Source: Acanthosepion lycidas
Taxonomy: Eukaryota; Mollusca; Cephalopoda; Sepiida; Sepiidae
Reading direction: 5' to 3'
NCBI GenBank assembly: GCA_963932145.1
Contig: OZ010574.1
Coordinates: 84,080,549 to 84,144,548, forward strand
Length of the DNA: 64,000 nucleotides
Shown: one piece after another, positions 32,069 through 41,899 of the stretch
Numbering within the stretch: the stretch's first letter is position 1
Layout: every line of letters begins with the position of its first letter
Position numbers and translations under genes: made by a program
Notes under the pieces: generated by a model
Databases searched by the model: none
What the model saw: the letters and a program-made list of their open reading frames with translations, nothing else
Told to the model about the DNA's origin: nothing

Positions 32069-33075
32069 TAGAGTGTTTGGGTGTCAGTCTGAGGACATTG
32101 CAGAGGATTCAGAAAGAGTTGGATGAGTCTAATGGTGATTATTGTTATAAAATAAAATAAGACATATCTTGGCTGATTTGCAGGCAAATAAACTAACATA
32201 CTCAAGAGTGAGAGCCGGATGTGAATGGGACAAGGCCCCATCACAAAATGACCATTATCGGCCCGACACAAGAGTTCCGGTCAAAAAATAAAATAATATT
32301 TTAAAGTGTTCCTATTACTCAACCAATAAAAATGCTTCCCTCCTAAGTATACTCGCATCATTTTTTGAGCCAGTTAAGCCATAAAAAAACGCCATAAAAG
32401 GGGTCACACAGGGAAGTCAGAGCAGTCAACAGGAGGCCAGGGAAGAGATCTGTCACAGTCAGTCTGGGCAGTCAGCAGCAGTCAGCAGGAGGAGCACCAT
32501 GCCAACCAGTGAGAACTACTATGAGAGATCAACCCAGATTGGCAGCCGGCTTATGAACTATGCCACAAGGTAGTTGTCCCAAAACCACACATTCCTATTG
32601 AAATAAATCACATAAATCTATTTCTGCTGTTGTCATATTTCTTTCTTGCAACCATACATTATGAAGGTGTTTAGAGTGATCATTAGTGACGGAGACATTA
32701 TGCCTCCATTCTTCTTTCCACAGGAGCTCAGACTCAACACAGAGGCCTACATCAAGTGTCTTGAGGAGATAGTACTACCCTGGGTCAAGAGGGTAGCTGC
32801 TGGAAGACTCTATGTCTGGGGAAAAAGGAATCTGCACCATGTCACACAAGTAGGAAAACCCAGTCAGTACTGTCAGACAGTTTCTGCAACCACATCACCC
32901 CTTACATTTATTTAGCAACCTAATTCCCCAGTCTGGAACCACTTGGATTATTATGTGCGGAGCGTAGTCGAGCTAGAAACCAACAAAACACCTTGTAACA
33001 CCACAGGTGAAATGAAGGCAAGGATTATGGCAGCATTTATCAACTTAACATCTGGTGGACATGGTTGAAGCCAAT
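32069..33075 (+). pseudogene. maT-like mariner transposase, interrupted
   Basis: The N-terminal piece at about 32070-32150 reads ECLGVSLRTLQRIQKELDES, an HTH segment. The C-terminal piece at 32660-33075 has KVFRVIISDGDIMPPFFF, then LRLNTEAYIKCLEEIVLPW, AAGRLYVW, then frame-shifted NHLDYYVRSVVELETNKTPC and KARIMAAFINL. NxLDYYVW with the VERETNKTPC-type run is the third catalytic region of this mariner branch. Here the WQQDSAPCH box is garbled to GKRNLHHV. The gene is inactive. Confidence 0.75.
32220..32658 (+). mobile_element. Candidate solo LTR inserted in mariner
   Basis: The segment starts TGTGAATGG and ends CCATACA, so the ends are TG...CA with imperfect inverted repeats. It contains a TATA-like cataaaaggg at about 32390, AATAAA-type words and a repeated gtcag-rich leader (gcagtcagcagcagtcagca) like that of the LTR at 59794. 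It interrupts the mariner transposase. No target duplication is visible (ccgga against ttatg), so either a boundary is off or flanking DNA was lost. Confidence 0.45.
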
Positions 33076-33246
33076 GGGGATTTTATTCAATAAATCTACT
33101 CTTCAGTATTTCAAGATGTTTTCGTGTAATTTTGGTAAATTTATTTCTTAAAATGAAATGTCAGTATTATTTTGATTTTTGCATAATTTAGACAATTTAT
33201 TCATCGCACCCATGTGTGAAAATATATGTATACATATATTTTCCTG

Positions 33247-33247
33247 A

Positions 33248-33287
<40 letters not shown>
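33247..33287. repeat. (TA)n microsatellite
   Basis: About 36 bp of TA dinucleotides ahead of the repeat at 33288. Confidence 0.9.
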
Positions 33288-33288
<1 letters not shown>

Positions 33289-33540
33289 AATTCATGAATT
33301 ATTCATACAAAAAACAAATACAAAGGTTAATGATTTAATTGGCGAGAAATCCATCTTTGCGAACAATTCAAATAATATACAAAAACCCCGAACCAGTTTA
33401 TGAATGAAAAGATTCTTGTTTTATAAATTTCAGTTGCATAAGGTCTTATTATTTTTACAAGCTTTTGTCTGTTCCTACAGACATCCTCAGGTATAGAATA
33501 GATTTTGTTCTTGTTTTTACTCTCGGTAATAAGAGGACAA
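33288..33540 (-). repeat. Repeat family R2 with hammerhead-core-like motif, copy 1
   Basis: The words attcatacaaaaaa, ggttaatgat, cttgttttataaat and cataaggtctt recur in order at 38150-38350. On the minus strand ctgagga (33484-33490) is followed by a perfect 6-bp stem tgtctg/cagaca with a 6-nt loop, then aaagc where the hammerhead core would have gaaac. Both copies follow a (TA)n tract. Confidence 0.55.
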
Positions 33541-33599
33541 CAAAAATAGAGATGTAATCTGAAAAATGCTATGAAAAATGTGTTACTGTTTTGGAATAT

Positions 33600-33860
33600 A
33601 TATTATTTATATATTATATATGGGTGGTACGTATTGGAAAGCACTCAATATCAGAGATAGAGCTAACTATTTAGTTGGATTGATGTGAGTTTGTGACCCT
33701 GGGTTTCACGCTATTTGTGTTTGAGATTATCTCACAATTGTAAATAACGTGAAACTCAGGGTCACAAACTCAAATCAATCTCTCTATATATATATGCATG
33801 TTTTGTTTCTGTGCATATATCAATATACATATATACATATATATTTAGTTGGATTGACTG
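33600..33860. repeat. Palindrome-bearing repeat related to 2830-2955
   Basis: The arms at 33678-33716 and 33742-33780 (gattgatgtgagtttgtgac...) match at 36 of 39 positions with a 25-bp loop. The upstream words (gtacgtattggaaag, ctcaatatcagag) and the atttagttggattga unit link it to the tandem-unit repeat at 2830-2955. Confidence 0.75.
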
Positions 33861-34456
33861 CGAATTTTTTCTAAGCTCTATACTAAACATTAAATCTGTT
33901 ACGAAAAAAGAACTAAACAAAATGAACACAAAACGATCAGCTTTAAAAAAGGACTCGTAACTGGAAAAACCAAATGAAAAAAGAATGTTAACAACAAATA
34001 CTTTTTCACACCCAACCCAGTTCTGCGGAATCAGAATCGATGTTGAGTTTAAGCAAGCGAATGAGCCAATTGGAGTAAAGTGCCATGCAGATTTAAATTT
34101 TTCCCACTTGTGATGAATGTAGCTATCAATTTTTTTTTTGCATGCTAGCATGCTAGTTAACATTCATGTCAGTCAGCTGTTGGCTCTCATGCTGGCCAAT
34201 AGAATCTTCCTGCCTATTCGTGGCAGACAGCTATTGGCTCTCCTTCTGGCCAGTAGAAAATGTCTGCAAACTACATGAAAACTGCCGTAGAAGCATGAAA
34301 AAATTATTTCCATTATCAATGGGAGTTGGGAAATGCAAAGTCAGTCTTGGCCTTTCCACTAACTTGGATCATGTGCATGTAAATTTTGGTGCAAATCCAT
34401 CGAAAATTGCGGCCATGCATTTATTACACACACACACACATCCTGCCTTTTATATA
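33861..34456 (-). mobile_element. Helitron copy 3, missing the 3' end
   Basis: From ctgcgaattttttctaagct onwards it follows the copies at 10184 and 54605 closely and ends with a (CA)n tract and catcctgccttttatata. The approximately 180 bp that would carry the hairpin and CTAG are absent, and the 5' end has merged with a (TA)n tract. It is therefore a truncated insertion. Confidence 0.8.
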
Positions 34457-34823
34457 TATATATACACACATACACACATAATTCTCCATCTTTTATTTAT
34501 TAATTAAATACATTTTGTCTTCTATTTTGGGGACATATTTTAATTTCCTCCATAGAATAATTAATTTTATAATTTATTTGCTTAATTTAATTACTTTTTT
34601 CATAAACTGTCACGGCATAATTTCACACCAAACACTACTAATAACTTCAGTCTTAATTAACTTTGATTGGACATAAAATCACACAAAGGAGGCCAATTAA
34701 AATTAAGCATGAAATTAACTGCTGTTGTGCAAAATGTGTTTGTAGTTTATTGTATCTGGTAATTTAAGCAACCAGAGGGAGTCTTTAGGTTTCTTAAATT
34801 CAATTGGGACTCAGTATAAAACT
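34457..34823. other. No recognisable feature
   Basis: AT-rich unique sequence after a short TA/CA tract. Confidence 0.4.
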
Positions 34824-35125
34824 AAAGTATAGGTAAATGAGAAGGTGGCAGGGACCTTTTACTTTATTATAGTTAACAATATATTTATTGAAATTATAAG
34901 GAAACACAAGAGAACACTAAAGCATGTGTAAAAGGAAGGTGTCAGAGATCTTTTACATTTAGTACAGAAAAAATGGTGGCTAAACCTAAAGAAAACATTA
35001 CATAAATTCCAAAGTACAAGTAAAATGAAGATGGCAGGGACTCTTTACCTTTACTAATGCCAACAATACCATAGGTAAACTTGTAGAGAAACACAGGAAA
35101 AAAACATGGTGGCAACAATTTACAT
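34824..35125. repeat. Degenerate tandem repeat, about 92-95-bp period
   Basis: Starts at 34824 (aaagtataggtaaatgagaa), 34919 (aaagcatgtgtaaaaggaag) and 35011 (aaagtacaagtaaaatgaag) are followed each time by gg/tg-cag-ga-c/t-ttta. A weaker fourth unit ends near 35125. Confidence 0.65.
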
Positions 35126-35217
35126 TTATTATCATGAATATACAAGCTATACCTAATGCATCACAAAATTCAGCCATTAGAAGTAAAGAAATATCAGTAG
35201 AGGTGGATGTGCCTTTC

Positions 35218-35720
35218 TTCTGCTTTTTCTTCTATGAGCCGTGTCCCTTCAGAATAACGACTCTCCACAATTTCCTATCTTTTGAGGCTCTTAATAAATT
35301 TTATCATTTTGTTATTTCCCCTTAACTCTGTTCTACCATCCATTTAGTCAAATGCACTAAGTAGGTTATGTGCTGTTTTACTGTCATGTAAATATCAAAT
35401 TTTTCCTTCCTCAATATGTCCCCTAGAACTTTCTACTCTTCCTTCCTTATGTTAGGTATAAGTGTACTTTTTCTTTCCATTTTTTCTAAAACTTTGTTAT
35501 TGCCCACATATTCTGTCTGTGGTATTCTCAGCATCCTTCAGTAGAACCATATGTCTTTGGCTTCATGTGAATGCTGGAAAATTTTCTCACAAGAAGAGAC
35601 CTTCATCTGTGAGGAAATTTTCCAGCATTCACTGCCATATAGGGAGAATGTTATTATGTAAGAGTTCAGTACACTTTTCTTTGTTTCTAATAAAATTTTT
35701 CTGTCTCTTAATATTTTTAT
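35218..35720 (-). pseudogene. LINE-A ORF2 3' fragment with an inverted duplication
   Basis: In reverse it carries the same words as 14505-15140 (the LSNDKVLEK, NLIF and KK-L region). An inverted copy of its own sequence has been inserted at 35567-35590 (see the finding). It is 5'-truncated and disrupted. Confidence 0.7.
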
Positions 35721-35837
35721 AGTAGTGATAATAAAAATTGAACATCCTAAAATGCAAAAGAAGTTTGCAGACTAGCCTCATTTGGCTTAAAGAGTCTTTA
35801 GCTTGGAACATGTTACATTATGTAATCTTTGAACATA

Positions 35838-36676
35838 TCTACTATCTATATTTCTCTTGTTGTCTGTCTGTGTGTCTGTCGTGGGCGTTGTTACCTCACC
35901 CAGGCCACATTTCTCACCCGATTTTGGTGCGGTTTTCACCACAAGTTTGCAAATGACTGCCGTAAGGACATGACAGAGGTCGATTTTTTAGCTCGGACTA
36001 AGTTTCCGAAAAAATCGATAATCAAAAAAATCGATAATCGAAAAAATCTCGCATTTCAACCAAATTTGACACCCTCTTAGAGTCTATCATTAGAAATGTT
36101 ATCCAGAAGTTTCATGTCCACTGACCTGTAAACAGCGCTGAAAATTGATATAACCCAAAAAACGATACGCTCAGATTGCACCTAAACCGCATGTTGGTTT
36201 TTAGCGAAAACTGACCAGATTTATGAGAAGGCCATTGGGAGTCACCATGTGAAGTTTCAACTCTGAGAGCCCCCCAAACAGAGTGCAAATTGACAATCGG
36301 TCAACCCTTAAAAATGTTTTTCCGGTTGGATATTTCCTAAATGCAGATTAATTTAAGGTAATGCTATGCACGGGAAGAAACAGGTCAGTGTGTGCAGTGG
36401 AGTGGAAGAAAACATTTGACCTCAAATTCTGGAATGGGTGCAGGGCCATTGAAATTCAGCTTTTTTATCCCTGCTACCAGTTCTGACTTTGAGCCACAAA
36501 TGACACATTCAACTTTGTCAACACTATTGCTTTAATTGTAGTAACATCAGCATGGCAAAGGGCACTCCTTTAAAGGCAAGGAAGGGCAAAAATATTTTAA
36601 GTCAAGTGATAGCGATTGCTCTATGAGTTGTACGATTTTTTAATCAAGCACGGGCAACGCCGGGCCATGCTGCTAG
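35838..36676 (+). mobile_element. Non-autonomous Helitron with a different 5' body (copy 4)
   Basis: The 5' end tctactatctatatttctct follows an A. The 3' end gccgggccatgctgCTAG at 36673-36676 is followed by T. The last roughly 140 bp (from about 36538) match the other Helitrons, including the terminal hairpin. The first 700 bp do not, and contain a gttgtctgtctgtgtgtctg leader and a cgataatcaaaaaaatcgat direct repeat. The shared 3' end with a distinct 5' body marks a separate subfamily. Confidence 0.75.
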
Positions 36677-38041
36677 TTATGTATAAGAAAGTTTGAAGAA
36701 CATATAGGATGAGATGTTGATGTAAATACAAAAAAAAAAGATGAGGACAGTTAAAAGAAAATTGACTATAATTAATATAAAAAAGAAATTGATTTATGTC
36801 TTTTCCAAGGGCATCTGTGCAAAGAGAAATTAATAGCCTCACTTGTAATTTAGCCTATCGTTTCATATAAGATGAAAAACAACTCCTTGTTTTTTGGTGG
36901 TGTGGCGTAGAAAGAAATTATTTTTCCTTCTGTCAATATGAAAAGAAATAATCATTGATACAGTGAGTCATCAAATTATATTTTTGTTTATAAATAATAA
37001 AGATGGTTTTCTTTTTCTGTAAAAGCTAAAAGCCCTCTTCTAAATGATTATTTCTCTGTTTTGCTTCTTTCTTTCCTTACAGTGAAAATTTCACAATTGA
37101 TTGCTTCGGTCTCACATATCTCTAAAGTATCCTTTAAAATGAAATTTTAACTCAAATATTTAATAGAGCTTTTAGATTCCTTTAATAATAAATTGCCTTA
37201 ATTGAAAGTTTACTCTTCATCCATGAAAAGGCTAAAAACAGATGGTCAATATGTTACATTTGACTGGCTTTTGCCATGAAGTCATTACAAATTAAAAAAA
37301 AAAAATAGCTTGCATTAAAAGATAGCAATATTTTTATAAATTGCTAAAACATTTTTGATGGAATCTCAGTTAAGTTTTTTGTAATTAAGAGAAATGTTTG
37401 TTATTCCCTGAAAGTTTTATCTATTGATTCAATCTTTGATATCAATGGAAGGACTCAATAAACAAATGCATCAAGAGTTTTCATTCATTCTAATTATTGT
37501 ATCGACATAAATTCACAGGAAATTATTCTACTTGAATCTTTCCATACACTGATGAGGCAAAACATTATAATCACCCACCAAACAAGATGATAGTGCTATA
37601 TGTGTTATCAAAACAGTTCTTTGAGTTTCAAATAGAAGGAGTTGGAAAATTTATGAAAATAAAATGGATGGGGCAAAGGTCATTGTGAGCATGGTTTCAA
37701 TTTTAAGTGTGTTACAGAAGCAAAGATCCTCTTTTACAGTTTTCTAGCTTGGCATAAAATTCATGAACAAACCTCGGAATATACCCGATTGGTATTTTAT
37801 CATCCTTTGCTTCTTTGGTTTGAAATCATTCTTCATTTTCCCCTTATTATTTTTTACCTCTGCTTTATACTCAAGTTTATATTTGTCAGCCAATTCCCCT
37901 ATCATTTTTTGTTGTTATAAATATTCAACATGCCTCTTTCAAAATGCATATACGCTGTCCTAGAATACTTGCATCCTAACTTAAGAGCTGAGAGGAAATT
38001 TTCTGAATATTTAATAAAAAGGGTGTCCTAGGTTGATTATC

Positions 38042-38046
<5 letters not shown>
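36677..38046. other. No recognisable feature
   Basis: AT-rich. Open frames at 36621-36842 (minus) and 37763-37963 (plus) lack any domain similarity. Confidence 0.4.
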
Positions 38047-38122
<76 letters not shown>

Positions 38123-38138
38123 ATGTATGTATATATAT
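38047..38138. repeat. (TA)n-(GT)n compound microsatellite
   Basis: About 60 bp of TA is followed by GT and GTAT units. Confidence 0.95.
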
Positions 38139-38400
38139 TACAATGAATCATTCATACAAAAAGTAGATATTTAAAGTTAATGATATAAAATGGCAAAATC
38201 TTTTCGCAAAAAAAAATTTTAAAGGTGCATTAACCTACAATTCACTCAATGAATGTTATGATCCTTGTTTTTAAAAATTATAAACTGTATAAGGTCTTTC
38301 TTTAATACACAAGTACTTTCAACTATACATTCGGTCATCCTCAGGCATGGAAATTGTTTTGTTTTTGGTAAAATTCAGGTATCATCCGAGACAAAAAATT
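38139..38400 (-). repeat. Repeat family R2 with hammerhead-core-like motif, copy 2
   Basis: Parallels 33288-33540 in word order. On the minus strand ctgagga lies at 38338-38344 and gaaa at 38317-38320. Stem II is weaker than in copy 1, but gaaa is preserved. Confidence 0.5.
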
Positions 38401-39117
38401 AAATGCAAATCGAAATATGTTTTTTTTTTTAAATGTGTTATTGTTAATAGATACAAACTTTTGGAGCGGGCAGTTGCAACGCTAAGATTGAATTTTTTTT
38501 TAAATTTAAGAGAGTCCATTTTTTTTACTAATATGGCAATTTGAGAATTTTTATTTGTTGTAGGATTTTATCAGTCAATATGGCATGAACTAAATTGTTC
38601 AGAAAATAGAGTAATGACTCAGTTGTTATCCCTACAAAAAGAAAATTCTCAAATTTACTTATTACTTATTTATTATTTTGGTTTCATAGTCTTACATAGC
38701 CCAATATTAAGGGTTAGATATTATTTAGTAATTTATTTTTTGCTACCACTACAATACTAATGTAAAAGATTGTTACTCTCAAGGTGTTTAATTGGTTTAC
38801 AACAATGTTTACATAAGTAGTACTTTCTATATGTAAGATAGAATCTAGTCTTTACCAGTTGAATATTGTCCAATCACACTGCCTTCACTGCTTTGTTGTG
38901 TTTCCACAATGATTTCTAATGCCATTGCTCACTACTATTTTTTCATAGGAAATAAAGAAAAATAATATTTGGAGAGCTATGATTGCCTATATTCTGCAGA
39001 GTCATGGTAATCAAAATAAATAAATTAATTAAACTTTTACTTATTGTGGTAAAAACAAAAAGGGATTCAGTCACAATTCAATTTTAAGCCATCTAAAATG
39101 TACTTGAACTCATTGTA
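38401..39117. other. No recognisable feature
   Basis: AT-rich unique sequence. Confidence 0.4.
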
Positions 39118-39197
39118 TTAGGTTGGTGCAAAAATAATTTCGTTTTCTCACATAGTAACATATGTTAGAAAACGAAATTATTTTTGCACCAACCTAA
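39118..39197. mobile_element. 80-bp palindromic mariner MITE (MADE1-like)
   Basis: The element starts ttaggttggtgcaaaaataa and ends with the complement (caccaacctaa), flanked by TA on both sides. The arms are 37 bp with one mismatch near the loop, and the loop is 6 bp (gtaaca), for a total of exactly 80 bp. Human MADE1, derived from mariner Hsmar1, has the same length, arm size and loop size, and the same first words of the terminal repeat. There is no coding sequence. Confidence 0.9.
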
Positions 39198-39249
39198 TAT
39201 AAAGGGACAGTTTTAGATTTTCTTATAACCTGCTTCTTTTACATGCCAT

Positions 39250-39655
39250 GTTCATCCAGGATGTAGGCGATCAGGGCCCTTCACCTCCTCCTGTCCGTTG
39301 TAACTTTAATAAGCCTTGTCTTTCTGTTATTTCTCCCAGAACCTATTCTGTCATCCACTTGTTCAAGCCCATTAAGTATGCCAAACATTGCCCTCCCCTG
39401 TTCCTCTTTCCCTCTTTCCCTCAATCCATCCTGTGAGTATCATATTTTTGAAGCCCTCTTTTCTCATTATGTGTTCCAGAAATTTCAGCTACCTCTTCCT
39501 TATGTTAAGTATAAGTTTCATTTTGTTTCCATTCTCTCCAAAACCTTGTTATCCTAGCATCCTTCTGTCAAACCACACTTCTGTAGCTTCATATCTCTTC
39601 ATCTTTGTACAGCATTCACTGCCATACAGGAAGATAGATTTTGAATGAAACTTTC
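39250..39655 (-). pseudogene. LINE-A ORF2 3' fragment
   Basis: The reverse-strand words (NLMF-like, KTRL, LRKEE-KFL) match the LINE-A tail at 14505-15140. It includes the final ctcttcatctttgtacagcattcactgccatacagg segment. Heavily degraded. Confidence 0.6.
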
Positions 39656-39659
39656 CTGT

Positions 39660-40989
39660 TTTGTAATTGTTTTCTTCTTTTTCTTCTTTTCTTTTACCAC
39701 TCCTAAAACTATTTACTTTGAATCAAGTTCTGCATTAACAAAGTAAAAATTTTGGCAGTAATTTTGAGGATAAAACACTAAATTTTTTGCAACATTTTAT
39801 CAAACATTTATTTGTGAAAGAAATCATTCTATATATTGAGCACTGAAAATCAGCAAAACAATTGTCAGTTGTCAAGAATTAAAGAGTGCATTATCTTAAG
39901 AATATTTCAGAACATGGGTTACATACAACAGTGTTTTTTATGAAAATCAGTGGATTGAATAGGATTAATTTCTACAACTGACCCTAAAAGCTGAGCATGG
40001 AATCATTGTTCTTTTTATTTAAAGCTCCTCAAACACAATGAAAAACTAAATGCACATTTACACATCCAACAACTGTGAGTTACCCATAAACGTTTGATAA
40101 AAAATGCCCAGGAAAATGTTATTCTGCTCTCAAGAATAACTCAGAAATATTTTTGGAACTCAGTTGGTCTGTTCTATTCCACCTATCATATTCACCTGAT
40201 CTTACATAAACTGCTTATTAACATATTTAATGCAAAATTCTTTGATGGGAAAAAACCTTTTGTTATATTCCGTGCTAAGTGAATAAATACTTAACACCAG
40301 GTGGATAATAGAAGAAAGGTTTATTGTACACAACCAGTACAATATATGAAATACAGTACAGTTATACACACAGGTCAATCTAGTAGTGAGTGCCACTAAT
40401 TGGAAGGTCAGACATGCTTGCAACTTTTCATTCTCACTCTTCCCCTAGTCTCTCGTAGACAGTTGACTTTATAGGCACTTACTACCTATAGTGTAATCAT
40501 TAATGGGGGTAACTGGTTATTCCATTATATGACCTTTGCAGTTGAAAATGAGATTCAATTATTTACTGAAACCTTTTTGTATCAAAACCAAAACTCAAAG
40601 AATATCAAAGAGTTGCTTGATCAGAGGCAAGAAGTCATTGCAAGTAATAATGAATATACAACTGAATAAAATGTAATTGCACTTTACTTTTGGAAGAATA
40701 AAATTTATAAACAAAAATTAAAATTGTTTCTAACTCAACGCAATATAAATACACAATCTAGTGGTTCTAATCATAATTAAACTTATTAAACAGTATTAGC
40801 CCTAAACAAAAGAAACTTGGCAAAGCTGGTCTCCTCTTCACTTCCTTCACTAAATCCACTAGTGCCCGATATAACAAAATCCACCATATGTATAGACTTC
40901 TGAAGAAATAGTGGCACTTGGTATGAAAACTGCATTGAGATATGCAACTGACAGTTATCATGCAGTGTTGATTCCTTTGTCCTTACTGT

Positions 40990-40991
<2 letters not shown>
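39660..40991. other. No recognisable feature
   Basis: AT-rich. Overlapping short open frames on both strands near 40767-40992 lack any motif. Confidence 0.4.

Positions 40992-41032
<41 letters not shown>
40992..41032. repeat. (TA)n-(GT)n microsatellite
   Basis: About 35 bp of TA followed by gtgtgtg. Confidence 0.9.
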
Positions 41033-41033
<1 letters not shown>

Positions 41034-41060
41034 TATTTCTGAAATTGAGAATTCTTCAGC

Positions 41061-41080
41061 CAGAAATATAGCAAATTTGA

Positions 41081-41135
<55 letters not shown>

Positions 41136-41317
41136 AGGATGAGAAATATCATCAACTTTTATAAAATTCATACTTAAAGAATCTAAGATCAGTATACCAG
41201 CTACAACAGGTGTAACCTAAATTCTTTCTTTCCCACAGAAAAGATACCCCAATCAACATGCAGACACATACAGATATCATAAAATCTTTTATAAAAGTTG
41301 ATGATATTTCTCATCCT

Positions 41318-41366
<49 letters not shown>

Positions 41367-41386
41367 TCAAATTTGCTATATTTCTG
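41061..41386. repeat. 326-bp palindrome containing (TA)n in each arm
   Basis: The outer segment cagaaatatagcaaatttga (41061 onwards) and its complement ending at 41386, a (TA)n tract in each arm, and a perfect 36-bp inner segment (41131-41166 against 41287-41322) form arms of about 106 and 100 bp around a 120-bp spacer. The arms differ mainly in TA tract length. Confidence 0.9.
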
Positions 41387-41509
41387 CCTGAAACATATAT
41401 AAAGGAAGGATTGCAACCTAAATACACAATATATATACATATATGATAAAAATATGGTTTTATGTTATGCTATATTTATGAGTAAACATGCTAAATATCA
41501 GAGAGTGTA

Positions 41510-41616
41510 TGTAAATATAAAATTGGACAGTGAGGTCAATATCAAGCAGTAACAGTCTGTTTCATGATGAAACAGACTGTCACTGATTGATATTGACCTC
41601 ACTGTCCACTTATATT

Positions 41617-41620
<4 letters not shown>
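41510..41620. repeat. 111-bp near-perfect palindrome
   Basis: The arms at 41510-41565 and 41567-41620 (tgtaaatata, ggacagtgaggtcaatatca, cagtctgtttcat and complement) differ at only a few positions, with a one-base loop. A long (TA)n tract follows directly. Confidence 0.9.
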
Positions 41621-41671
<51 letters not shown>

Positions 41672-41867
41672 CTTATTTAACAGTTAAAATATTTAATCCT
41701 TGAAAATGCCTAAATGTATAGCCAAAAGTGCTCAGATAAAAGAACATTCAGACAGTTTTTATATAATTTATCATCTGAAAAGAAAAACATTATTACATCA
41801 CATGAGAAATTGTCTCTCGTATTCAATGAAATGTGCATGAAAGAAGAATTGCTGCCTACATACACAA

Positions 41868-41895
<28 letters not shown>
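41617..41895. repeat. Two (TA)n microsatellites
   Basis: A TA tract of about 50 bp at 41619-41669 and a shorter one at 41866-41895, with unique DNA between. Confidence 0.85.

Positions 41896-41899
<4 letters not shown>

Larger units (their letters stand above)
31896..33213 (+). mobile_element. maT-like mariner transposon with both ends, internally rearranged
   Basis: The left end cagggtgcgatggataaatt follows TA. The right end in reverse reads gggtgcgatgaataaattgtc-type sequence at 33190-33213. The transposase lies on the plus strand but its middle is replaced by an LTR-like insertion at 32220-32658. A second, shorter fragment of the same family lies at 9642-9880. Confidence 0.8.

Noticed and set aside
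33762..34163. 133-codon minus-strand open frame
   Set aside because: Its larger part is Helitron sequence also open at 10328-10531 and 54799-54984. The shared peptide reflects copies of one non-coding element.
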